A stretch of 13,717 nucleotides of DNA from assembly GCA_023388195.1 (NCBI GenBank), contig JAEWGR010000083.1, positions 1-13,717 on the forward strand, in the 5' to 3' direction. The notes beneath the pieces were generated by a model that searched no databases, was not told the DNA's origin, and was given only the letters and a program-made list of their open reading frames with translations. The position numbers and the translations under genes are program-made. The number at the start of each line of letters is the position of its first letter. The first letter of the stretch is position 1. This DNA is from Bacillota bacterium (GTDB taxonomy: Bacteria > Bacillota > Negativicutes > Sporomusales > Sporomusaceae). Of the stretch, positions 1-6,855 are shown one piece after another.

Positions 1-822
1 ACGCAGCCTACCCTGACAACCCATATTCAGTCTCTGGAAAAAGAGTTGCAGGTCAAACTGTTTGACCGGCTTGGCCAGCGCGTGCGCTTGACCCGTGAGG
101 GCGAGCGTTTTCTTGTCTATGCCGAACGGATTATGAAGCTGACTGAAGAAGCGGCTCAGGCCGTGTCGCCGGCCCAGGACACATATGGGAAAATTATTAT
201 CGGTGCCAGTGAAACCTTTTCCGTTGTCCGCCTGCCCGCCTTGCTCAAAGAGTTCCGCAACGAAAATCCCTGGATTGATATTGAACTGCATTTCGGAGAT
301 ATTGCCAAATTCTATGATGATCTAAAAAATAATGTAATTGATGTTGCTTTTATTCTTGCCGGCAAAGTTCCTTACCCTGATCTCAAGGCAGAACTATTAT
401 GCCCGGAGCCGATGGCATTTATTGCCGCACCGGAACATTCGCTGGCCAGGCAGACACTGATTGAGATTGCTCATTTCGAGAAAGAGGATTTCATTGTGAC
501 CCAAGCCGGATGTGCGTTTCGTTCCTTTATTGAAAATCTGCTGGAGAAAAATGATATTAAGCCCCGTTCCTACATGAAGGTAAAAAATATTGAGGCAATT
601 AAACAATTTGTTATCAGTGGTTTGGGGGTGGCCATTTTACCCCGAATTTACGTCGAGAAGGAGATTGCCGACAATTATTTGGTAGAACTTCCCTGGCATG
701 GCCCGGACCCGGGCATGTATACCCAGCTTATCTATCATAAAAGCAAATGGTTATCGCCTGCTCTGCAGGAGTTCATGCAATTGACAACCCGGCAAGTGGG
801 CTGTCAGTTTGACGGCCTGTGA
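1..822 (+). CDS. LysR-family transcriptional regulator, 5'-truncated by the window edge
   Basis: Reading frame 1 is open from the first base to TGA at 820-822 (273 residues visible). The first residues (TQPTLTTHIQSLEKEL, then VKLFDR) are the recognition helix and wing of the LysR winged helix-turn-helix, so about 25 N-terminal residues lie outside the window; the TTG at 46 is not a real start. Residues from about 75 onward form the periplasmic-binding-like effector domain, with the usual GKIIIGASET first strand and a late 'ISGLGVAILPR' motif. LysR proteins bind DNA as tetramers and respond to a small molecule. The 3' end overlaps the convergent flavodoxin-ferredoxin gene by 19 bp. It may regulate that gene or the ABC importer beyond it; this is inference from position only. 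Confidence 0.93.
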   Translation, partial: TQPTLTTHIQSLEKELQVKLFDRLGQRVRLTREGERFLVYAERIMKLTEEAAQAVSPAQDTYGKIIIGASETFSVVRLPALLKEFRNENPWIDIELHFGDIAKFYDDLKNNVIDVAFILAGKVPYPDLKAELLCPEPMAFIAAPEHSLARQTLIEIAHFEKEDFIVTQAGCAFRSFIENLLEKNDIKPRSYMKVKNIEAIKQFVISGLGVAILPRIYVEKEIADNYLVELPWHGPDPGMYTQLIYHKSKWLSPALQEFMQLTTRQVGCQFDGL

Positions 823-1850
823 ATATCTTTGAGTGAAACCCCCGGGGCTTGATACCGGCGGAAATATTTTGTATGCGATACGGCTGCCAATAGGGCGGCA
901 ACAGGTTTAATGCGCAAAATATGCTGCAGCAGCCAGCAGATAAACGCCACACTGCCAAGGGTATAGATATATTGGATAAGGAAAATCATGATACCCGGAG
1001 CAATCGCCATTACATCATACCCAATCCGGCCGGTCAGCCAGAACGTAACCGGCAGGGAAACAATATAAGCAAAGAGAAAGACTGTCAGGGGACTAACCTG
1101 AATCGATTGCTGCGGACAAAAATTCATACAGGCCATGCAACTGTCGCACGAGTAAGTCCACCGGGGTCTGCTGCCAACCATGACAATTGAGTTTTTGGGG
1201 CAAAGGCTTTGACATAAGCCACAGCCAGTGCAGGTGTTTGAGGCAAAGAACAGTTTGGCCAAAACCAACTGGACAATAATTAAATACATAAGCGATATGC
1301 GGGCTAGTAAGAGGCCGAGGCAGAGCGGCAGCAAACCACGGTAGACAGACTGACCTGCTGTGATTGCCGCAGCCAGTTTCGTTACCTTGACTGCTGCTTT
1401 GGCAAAGATGATCCGTACATTCTCCGCATTCAGCCCCCAATGAACGGCAGTCCAGTTGGACGGCATATCAACCGCGGCCACTCCTTTTACTTTATAGCCT
1501 TTAAACCACAGGAGCAGGGCAATCAGATAGCCTGCAGTTCCCTCCATGCCGGGCAAAGTCAGGCCAAACATTCTTGTGCCTGCCCGTGTTGGCAGGAGTA
1601 CAGCATGAACACCGTTGCTCTGAGGCAGGCGGAATATGTATTTTATCATTAACCAGGGGGCTGTAAAACCATGGGTCGGATAGCTGAAAACCAATAAATC
1701 ATGAGCCCCGATGCTGATGTCGACGTGATTACTTTCTTTGATCTGAATTAATTGGGTGGGGACTTGTTGGACAGACTCTAAGAACCATTTAGCTACCTGG
1801 TAGGAATTCCCTGTACCGGTCATAAAGAAGCCTGTTATTTTAGTGTACAT
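804..1850 (-). CDS. Membrane-anchored flavodoxin/ferredoxin fusion (EFR1-family ferrodoxin)
   Basis: 348 residues. The N-terminal part (1 to about 150) is flavodoxin-like, with FMN phosphate loop TGTGNS at 11-16 and the 'SYPTHGFTAPWLM' segment at 56-68. A hydrophobic stretch at about 172-201 is followed by two [4Fe-4S] motifs: C207-x2-C210-x2-C213-x3-C217-P and C235-x2-C238-x2-C241-x3-C245-P. After residue 253 come two or three more hydrophobic segments (about 254-272 and 279-312) and a short basic tail. This layout fits an electron carrier joining FMN to two clusters, held at the membrane. EFR1-type proteins share the flavodoxin plus ferredoxin order; the flanking membrane helices are the notable part. 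The start is ATG at 1850, because GAGGTG sits 6 nt upstream; the in-frame GTG at 1859 lies inside that ribosome site. Redox partners are unknown. Confidence 0.88.
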   Translation of the reverse strand: MYTKITGFFMTGTGNSYQVAKWFLESVQQVPTQLIQIKESNHVDISIGAHDLLVFSYPTHGFTAPWLMIKYIFRLPQSNGVHAVLLPTRAGTRMFGLTLPGMEGTAGYLIALLLWFKGYKVKGVAAVDMPSNWTAVHWGLNAENVRIIFAKAAVKVTKLAAAITAGQSVYRGLLPLCLGLLLARISLMYLIIVQLVLAKLFFASNTCTGCGLCQSLCPKNSIVMVGSRPRWTYSCDSCMACMNFCPQQSIQVSPLTVFLFAYIVSLPVTFWLTGRIGYDVMAIAPGIMIFLIQYIYTLGSVAFICWLLQHILRIKPVAALLAAVSHTKYFRRYQAPGVSLKDIHRPSN

Positions 1851-1856
1851 GCAAAT

Positions 1857-1862
1857 CACCTC
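1857..1862 (-). promoter_or_regulatory. Ribosome binding site that fixes the flavodoxin-ferredoxin start
   Basis: On the minus strand GAGGTG is followed by 6 nt and then ATG (1850-1848). The alternative in-frame GTG at 1859-1857 is part of this site and cannot be its own start. Confidence 0.75.
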
Positions 1863-1869
1863 ATTCCCT

Positions 1870-1899
1870 ATTATATATTAATTACATTTATATTGTTAA
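1870..1899 (-). promoter_or_regulatory. Candidate sigma-A promoter of the flavodoxin-ferredoxin gene
   Basis: On the minus strand TTAACA (1899-1894) and a perfect TATAAT (1875-1870) are separated by 18 nt. Transcription would begin near 1863, leaving a very short leader that starts almost at the ribosome binding site. The surrounding sequence is very AT-rich, so chance matches are possible. Confidence 0.5.
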
Positions 1900-1993
1900 A
1901 TTATTGAGCAAGAATACAAGAGCAGTACACCTATATTGGAGGAAGCGCATCGTAATTGTCGAATTTACTACTGTTAGAGTAAAGATATGGCAA

Positions 1994-2008
1994 TCAAGTT
2001 ATACTTGA
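1994..2008. promoter_or_regulatory. Dyad upstream of the ABC importer (candidate operator)
   Basis: TCAAGT-TAT-ACTTGA is a perfect inverted repeat with 6-bp arms and a 3-bp centre, 49 bp before the binding-protein start. It contains TATACT (2000-2005), five of six matches to a -10 box, but no good -35 lies at the right distance. It could be an operator for the nearby LysR regulator or another factor. No confident plus-strand promoter was found in 1861-2057. Confidence 0.4.
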
Positions 2009-2046
2009 AGTGTAGACAAGGATTGTGCACAACCTGAAAAAGAAAA

Positions 2047-2052
2047 GAGGAG
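2047..2052 (+). promoter_or_regulatory. Ribosome binding site that sets the binding-protein start
   Basis: GAGGAG is followed by 5 nt and GTG at 2058. An upstream in-frame GTG at 2025 has no ribosome site and would place 11 extra residues before the lipoprotein signal. Confidence 0.75.
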
Positions 2053-2057
2053 TCAAT

Positions 2058-3011
2058 GTGAAAAGGACGATTGGAATCCTGGTTATCTCAATGCTGCTGG
2101 TTTTTCTGGCAGGGTGCAACAGTGACAAAAAAGAAGGTACTACGCCGCAAAAGGCCCAACTGCAGACAATTACACTGGGACTTATGCCTGATGTTGATTC
2201 TATTCCGTTTATTATCGCCGAGGAAAAAGGGTATTTTAAAGAAGAGGGTTTAACAGTAACGCTGAAGCATTTTAAAAGTGCCATGGAGCGTGACAGTGCT
2301 CTGCAAAGCGGCAATCTGGACGGGGCTGTTTCGGATATGCTGGCCGAGGCTTTTGCCAAGGCCGGGGGTTTTGATACGGTGATTACCTCGCTGACGACCG
2401 GCAGCTATAAGCTGGTTGCCAATAAAGACATTGCCGCTACCTCCATCCAGGATTTAAAAGGCAAGGATGTGGCTATTTCCAAGAATACAATTATTGACTA
2501 TGTAACAGACCGGGTGATAACCGAGGGCGGAATGACCGCGGCGGACGTTAACAAAGTGGTTATCCCGCAAATCCCGGCCCGGCTGGAGATGCTGCAAAAC
2601 GGCAAAATTGCCGCGGCGACATTGCCTGATCCGCTGGCGACTGTGGCCGTCAAGAACGGTGCCAAGGTGGTAAAAACGTCTGAACAACTGGGTTTAAATC
2701 CGGGTGTACTGTTATTTACAACCAAGGCAGTCAATCAAAAAGAGCAAGAAATTCAGGCCATGTACCGGGCCTATAGCAAGGCTGTTGATTATTTAACGCG
2801 GGAACCGATGGAAAACTATATCGACTTGCTGATCGCTAAAGGCGGTTTTCCTCAGGATGTAAAAGGGGTACTCACCCTGCCTCAGTACAAACGGGCGGCT
2901 GCCCCGGCACAAAAAGATATTGATGATGTTATCGCCTGGATGCAGGCCAGGCAGCTTATTCAGCAGAAATACCAGTATTCAGACCTGGTGGATACCCGGT
3001 TTGTCAAATAG
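2058..3011 (+). CDS. ABC importer substrate-binding lipoprotein (NMT1/SsuA/TauA-like)
   Basis: 317 residues from GTG 2058. The N-terminus is a lipoprotein signal: K2-R3, hydrophobic core, then lipobox L17-A18-G19-C20, so the mature protein is tethered to the membrane by Cys20. The body shows hallmarks of the NMT1/THI5-like periplasmic-binding fold: 'ITLGLMPDVDSIPFIIAEEKGYF' (split here as strand then helix), 'DLKGKDVAIS' and 'AATLPDPLATVAV'. It captures a small solute and hands it to the permease encoded two genes downstream. Relatives bind sulfonates, taurine, nitrate or pyrimidine precursors; residues that would fix the ligand cannot be read by eye. It is the first gene of a three-gene operon, with only 4 nt before the ATPase gene. 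Confidence 0.9.
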   Translation: MKRTIGILVISMLLVFLAGCNSDKKEGTTPQKAQLQTITLGLMPDVDSIPFIIAEEKGYFKEEGLTVTLKHFKSAMERDSALQSGNLDGAVSDMLAEAFAKAGGFDTVITSLTTGSYKLVANKDIAATSIQDLKGKDVAISKNTIIDYVTDRVITEGGMTAADVNKVVIPQIPARLEMLQNGKIAAATLPDPLATVAVKNGAKVVKTSEQLGLNPGVLLFTTKAVNQKEQEIQAMYRAYSKAVDYLTREPMENYIDLLIAKGGFPQDVKGVLTLPQYKRAAAPAQKDIDDVIAWMQARQLIQQKYQYSDLVDTRFVK

Positions 3012-3015
3012 AACG

Positions 3016-3768
3016 ATGATTCGAATTCACGATCTGACAATGAGCTATGAAACCGGCGGTACCCGGTATGATGCTCTCAGAGATATTAACCTGGAGCTCG
3101 CGTCCGGAGAGACCTGTGCGATCATAGGTCCTTCCGGCTGCGGCAAATCAACCTTGTTAAAAATACTGGCCGGGATTATTACTGATTTTTCCGGTACTGT
3201 TGAAATTAATGAGCAGCCGGTCAGGCCCAAGCAGCAAATGATCGGGTTTATTCCCCAAAACTACGGTCTGCTGCCCTGGAAAAATGTTTATGAGAATATT
3301 TGCCTGGGCTTTAAAATTAAGCATAAAAAACAAGCCGAATATGAAACAGATCTAATTTCACTGGTTCAGCTGCTGGGACTTAGCGGTCTGGAAACCCGGT
3401 ATCCGGGGGAGTTGAGCGGAGGACAGCAGCAGCGGGTGGCTTTGGCGCGGGCTTTTCTGTTAAAGCCTGACTTGCTGCTTATGGATGAACCGTTTTCCGC
3501 CCTGGACGCGATGACCAGAGAAGAGATTCAAAATGTATTTCTAAATGTCTGGCGAAAACACTCGGTGTCCACCGTCCTGGTCACCCATCATATGGAGGAG
3601 GCCGTGTATTTGGGCCGCAAGATTGTTATTATGGCGGCTGCTCCCGGCAAGGTCAGTCAAATTGTTGATAATCCTCTGTTCGGAGTCGATGGTGTGCGGG
3701 ACAATAAGGAGTTTTTCCAACTGTGTGTTGAGCTGAGAAAGATGATAAAAGAGGATTGGTCAAAGTGA
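3016..3768 (+). CDS. ABC importer ATP-binding protein (SsuB/TauB-like)
   Basis: 250 residues from ATG 3016, 4 nt after the binding-protein stop. An open frame runs further upstream but overlaps the previous gene, and the family N-terminus begins at MIRIHDLTMSYE. All ATPase motifs are intact: Walker A GPSGCGKST (38-46), Q-loop Gln81, signature LSGGQQQR (133-140), Walker B LLLMDEP (153-159), D-loop SALD and switch His191. It powers import through the permease encoded next. No good ribosome site precedes it, so translation is probably coupled to the upstream gene. Length and motifs match the nitrate/sulfonate/taurine class. Confidence 0.93.
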   Translation: MIRIHDLTMSYETGGTRYDALRDINLELASGETCAIIGPSGCGKSTLLKILAGIITDFSGTVEINEQPVRPKQQMIGFIPQNYGLLPWKNVYENICLGFKIKHKKQAEYETDLISLVQLLGLSGLETRYPGELSGGQQQRVALARAFLLKPDLLLMDEPFSALDAMTREEIQNVFLNVWRKHSVSTVLVTHHMEEAVYLGRKIVIMAAAPGKVSQIVDNPLFGVDGVRDNKEFFQLCVELRKMIKEDWSK

Positions 3769-4511
3769 AAGATAAAGGCCCGGGGGTTTGGTATCTTTAT
3801 GGCATAGTTATTTTTTTAGCAATGTGGCAGGTTATTTCCATGGCGGTACAATTGCCGATTATTCCGTCCCCTGGGAAAGTAGCGGGCAATTTAGTCTCCA
3901 TTTTTATGTCTCAAATTGCTATTCATGGTTTTTACAGCTTATGGCGAATCGTAGCCGGCGTTTTTCTGGCTGTTATTGCGGGTATTCCCCTGGGGCTTTC
4001 TATGGGCTATTTTCCCGGCTGGGACCGGTTATTATCGCCAATCGTCTACCTGACTTATCCGATTCCCAAAATCGCCCTTTTACCTGTCATCATGCTATTA
4101 TTTGGCTTAGGAGAGCTTTCCAAAATCCTGATGATCTTTCTGATTATCGTTTTTCAGGTTATCATTGCGGTCCGGGATGGGGTTAAAGGCATTCCCAAAG
4201 AGACGTATTATCCCTTATATTCCTTGGGGGCCGGTTTTATGGATGTTTTCCGGGAGATTCTGATTCCGGCTTCTATGCCGAAATTTCTGACATCACTGCG
4301 AGTGGCGATGGCAACAGCAGTCTCGGTATTATTTTTTACCGAAACGTTTGGTACCCAGTATGGAATGGGTTTTTTTATCATGGATGCATGGTTACGGGTC
4401 AATTATTTAGAAATGTATTCAGGTATTGTGGTGTTAAGCAGTATCGGTCTTGTTTTATTTGGTACCATTGATTATCTGGAAAGAAAAAATTGCAGTTGGC
4501 AGTATAAATAA
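3765..4511 (+). CDS. ABC importer permease (SsuC/TauC-like)
   Basis: 248 residues from GTG 3765, whose GTGA overlaps the ATPase stop. GAGGA at 3751-3755 lies 9 nt upstream; the in-frame TTG at 3756 abuts that site and is less likely. The protein is hydrophobic with about six membrane spans. It carries the cytoplasmic coupling (EAA) loop of binding-protein-dependent permeases at about 146-168 (E-T-Y-Y..SLGAG..FREILIPASMP), which docks onto the ATPase. It forms the channel, probably as a homodimer. No hairpin terminator follows, so some transcripts may run into the chemoreceptor gene. Confidence 0.92.
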   Translation: MKDKGPGVWYLYGIVIFLAMWQVISMAVQLPIIPSPGKVAGNLVSIFMSQIAIHGFYSLWRIVAGVFLAVIAGIPLGLSMGYFPGWDRLLSPIVYLTYPIPKIALLPVIMLLFGLGELSKILMIFLIIVFQVIIAVRDGVKGIPKETYYPLYSLGAGFMDVFREILIPASMPKFLTSLRVAMATAVSVLFFTETFGTQYGMGFFIMDAWLRVNYLEMYSGIVVLSSIGLVLFGTIDYLERKNCSWQYK

Positions 4512-4520
4512 TAGGTTACC

Positions 4521-4542
4521 AATATTGACAAAAATCAATATT
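4521..4542. promoter_or_regulatory. Perfect inverted repeat over the chemoreceptor -35 (candidate operator)
   Basis: AATATTGA, 6 nt (CAAAAA), TCAATATT: perfect 8-bp arms. The left arm and spacer contain the TTGACA -35 box, so a protein bound here would block RNA polymerase. The binding protein is unknown. Confidence 0.6.
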
Positions 4543-4552
4543 ATTGTATAAT
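4525..4552 (+). promoter_or_regulatory. Consensus sigma-A promoter of the chemoreceptor gene
   Basis: TTGACA (4525-4530) and TATAAT (4547-4552) are both perfect, with a 16-nt spacer, one less than optimal. The start codon at 4645 would follow a leader of about 85 nt. No sigma-D type motility promoter was recognised here. Confidence 0.8.
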
Positions 4553-4632
4553 GTTGGTTAATATTAGGCTGTATATATATGACTGAACAACCTCCAGCAG
4601 AGGATTCGGTCTTTTATTTTATTTATAGATAT

Positions 4633-4638
4633 AGGAGG
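4633..4638 (+). promoter_or_regulatory. Ribosome binding site that sets the chemoreceptor start
   Basis: AGGAGG is followed by 6 nt and ATG at 4645. The earlier in-frame ATG at 4579 has no ribosome site and would add 22 residues before the first membrane helix. Confidence 0.8.
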
Positions 4639-4644
4639 AGAAAT

Positions 4645-6615
4645 ATGTCGATAAGAACGAAAACAGTGATGTTGCTCGTAGTTTCTCTGTTAGTTGTAGG
4701 CCTGATTATTGCCGGTTCAGGTATGTATGTTTTATATCAGCAGACGCTAACCAGCACGGAAGTTGCGATGAGTAACCAGGCAGTGCAGCTTGCCGGCCAG
4801 GTGACTGATCTTTTTAATTCCTTTGAGAAAAGCGGCAAGGTCTATCAACAGGACAACGATTTGCAGTCCGGCGATCCAGGACGTATCCAGGCTAAGATTA
4901 ATACCTATTTTGGCGTGGCCTGGGGAATTGACCGGCTGAATTTTTTGGATTTTACCGGTAAAAGGACAGCCATTGCCCCTTATGATGCCAAAGTTATCGG
5001 CGATAATCTTTCTGACCGGAAATTCTATAAAGATACGGTGGCGGATAAAAAATCACATATTAGCGATATCATTATCAACAGGGTCACCGGTGTTCCCTCG
5101 GTTATTGTTACCCAGCCGGTAACCGGCAGTAACGGTCAATTGGCAGGGATGGTACTGCAGGCGGTTAATCTGGAAACCTTACAGGATTATCTGGCTCAGG
5201 TCAAGGTTGGCTCAACCGGAGTAGCCGCCATTGTTGCCCATGACGGCACCCTGATCGCTCATTCTAATAAAGAATTGATCAAAGAGCAGAAAAAAATTTC
5301 CGAGGAATTGATGACCCGGCTAAGCAGCAGCCCCGGGCGGCTGATTAATTATACCGATCTGTCTGAGCGTGAGTCGGTAGGGTTATTTATTCCTGTCAAG
5401 GGCACAGACTGGTTTGCCATCGTGTCTTTGCCAACAAGTGAATTCAAGGCTGGATTTTTCAGCAGTTTGGTGTGGATGATAACTGCCCTGGGTATAGGCC
5501 TGATCCTCGTAGGTGTTACTGGCTGGCGTTATCTGCTCAGGACACTGCGCCCGATTGAAAGCCTGGTGCAGGAAGCTACCCGCATTGCCGCCGGCGATCT
5601 TACGCTGACAAAGCTCAATCTGGATTCCAATGATGAAATCGGACGACTGGCCCGTAGTTTTGAGCAGATGACAAAAAATCTGCGGTCCCTGATGCAACAG
5701 GTTGCAGAGGCCACTGAACAGGTAAGTGCCTCTTCTCAACAGCTAAATGCCAGTGCCGAACAGTCCGCACAAGCCGCAAACCAGGTTGCGTCCGCCATTG
5801 CCAGAACCGGTGCAGGTGTTGAACAGCAAACCGCCGGCGTGGCCAATGTACTTTCTTTAATTGAAGACATTGCCAGCGGTTCGCAGGAAGGGGCTAATGC
5901 CACTAAACTGGCATCAGATATAACCGGCCAGGCCGTAACTGCCACTAATGATGGCAGCAAGGCGGTGGAGAATGCGATTCTCCAGATGAACCAGATTCAA
6001 AATACCGTCAATGATTCAGCCGGTGTTGTGGCCGAATTAGGGGCCAGGTCCCAGGAGATTGGCGTAATTGTCGAAACCATTGCCGGCATAGCAGGCCAAA
6101 CCAATCTGCTGGCCTTAAATGCCGCGATTGAAGCCGCCCGGGCCGGTGAGCAGGGCCGGGGGTTTGCCGTAGTAGCCGAAGAGGTGCGTAAGCTTGCTGA
6201 GCAATCGCAGGAAGCTGCCAAGCAGATTTCAGAGCTGATTGCTGAGATTCAGGGGAAAACCGGGCAGGCTGTAGCGGCTATGGCGGCTGGTACGGAAGAG
6301 GTCCAAAAAGGAACGACTGTTGTTGATAAAGCCGGTACAACCTTTAAGGAGATTGAACGCCATGTCAAAGAGGTGGCCCAGATCAGCAGTGGTATCGCCG
6401 CCGGGCTGAATGAGTCGGTAACCGCCAGTAAGCAGGTTCTTACAGCCATTCAGGCAGTAGATGCCGTCAGTAAGGAGATTGCCGGCCAGTCACAGAATAT
6501 CTCGGCTGCAACTGAGGAGCAATCGGCATCCATGCAGGAAATCGCAGCCTCGAGTCAAGCCTTATCCCGGTTGGCAGAAGAACTCCAGCAGGCTGTCCGT
6601 CAGTTTAAAATCTAA
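4645..6615 (+). CDS. Methyl-accepting chemotaxis protein with dCache-type sensor
   Basis: 656 residues. Order of parts: membrane helix (about 8-31); an extracytoplasmic sensor of about 230 residues that looks like a double Cache domain, with 'WGIDRLNFLDFTGKR', 'DRKFYKD' and 'GVPSVIVTQPV' segments; second membrane helix (about 270-294); HAMP linker (about 296-350, with 'AAGDLT' and 'DEIGRLARSFEQM'); a long signalling coiled coil; the conserved hairpin tip around 477-510 (ETIAGIAGQTNLLALNAAIE region); and a return helix with an 'EEQSASMQEIA' segment that looks like a methylation site. It senses an external ligand and controls CheA. It lacks the C-terminal CheR/CheB pentapeptide. It lies just after the ABC importer, with its own promoter; a shared ligand is possible but unproven. 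Confidence 0.95.
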   Translation: MSIRTKTVMLLVVSLLVVGLIIAGSGMYVLYQQTLTSTEVAMSNQAVQLAGQVTDLFNSFEKSGKVYQQDNDLQSGDPGRIQAKINTYFGVAWGIDRLNFLDFTGKRTAIAPYDAKVIGDNLSDRKFYKDTVADKKSHISDIIINRVTGVPSVIVTQPVTGSNGQLAGMVLQAVNLETLQDYLAQVKVGSTGVAAIVAHDGTLIAHSNKELIKEQKKISEELMTRLSSSPGRLINYTDLSERESVGLFIPVKGTDWFAIVSLPTSEFKAGFFSSLVWMITALGIGLILVGVTGWRYLLRTLRPIESLVQEATRIAAGDLTLTKLNLDSNDEIGRLARSFEQMTKNLRSLMQQVAEATEQVSASSQQLNASAEQSAQAANQVASAIARTGAGVEQQTAGVANVLSLIEDIASGSQEGANATKLASDITGQAVTATNDGSKAVENAILQMNQIQNTVNDSAGVVAELGARSQEIGVIVETIAGIAGQTNLLALNAAIEAARAGEQGRGFAVVAEEVRKLAEQSQEAAKQISELIAEIQGKTGQAVAAMAAGTEEVQKGTTVVDKAGTTFKEIERHVKEVAQISSGIAAGLNESVTASKQVLTAIQAVDAVSKEIAGQSQNISAATEEQSASMQEIAASSQALSRLAEELQQAVRQFKI

Positions 6616-6627
6616 CGTATAACAATA

Positions 6628-6676
6628 GAGGCCTGAAATAGCACCTGTGTTCTATTTCAGGCCTCAGTATTTTTTT
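6628..6676 (+). terminator. Rho-independent terminator of the chemoreceptor gene
   Basis: A perfect 14-bp stem (6628-6641 with 6652-6665, GAGGCCTGAAATAG and its complement) with a 10-nt loop is followed by AGTATTTTTTT. It begins 12 nt after the stop codon. Confidence 0.92.
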
Positions 6677-6749
6677 GACTGTTTATCCCAACAGGATTTC
6701 AATACGCTCTTTGCCCTTGCCAATGTTATTTCTTTTAACCGCAGAGTAC

Positions 6750-6788
6750 CCAGTTGCGAAGTTGTAGGGAAATTTATATTGCAACTGG
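6750..6788. repeat. Spaced inverted repeat upstream of the first flavoprotein gene
   Basis: CCAGTTGC (6750-6757) and GCAACTGG (6781-6788) are perfect 8-bp complements 23 nt apart. The right arm overlaps the candidate -35 box TTGCAA. It may be a paired operator; a hairpin with a 23-nt loop is less convincing. Confidence 0.4.
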
Positions 6789-6808
6789 CAGGATTGTTTA
6801 AATATATA
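6779..6808 (+). promoter_or_regulatory. Candidate promoter of the first flavoprotein gene
   Basis: TTGCAA (6779-6784) and TATATA (6803-6808) are separated by 18 nt. This is the best match between the upstream terminator and the gene. Confidence 0.4.
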
Positions 6809-6855
6809 CAGAATCTGTAAGGTAATTGAATAATCACCAGGAGGTGTAACCTGCA

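Noticed and set aside
2025..2057. Upstream GTG start for the binding protein
   Set aside because: No ribosome site; the GTG at 2058 has GAGGAG at correct distance and gives a standard lipoprotein signal.
1856..2057. Riboswitch or T-box before the ABC operon
   Set aside because: I could find no known aptamer core, T-box motif or terminator/antiterminator pair in the leader.
4579..4644. Upstream ATG start for the chemoreceptor
   Set aside because: No ribosome site, whereas AGGAGG directly precedes ATG 4645.
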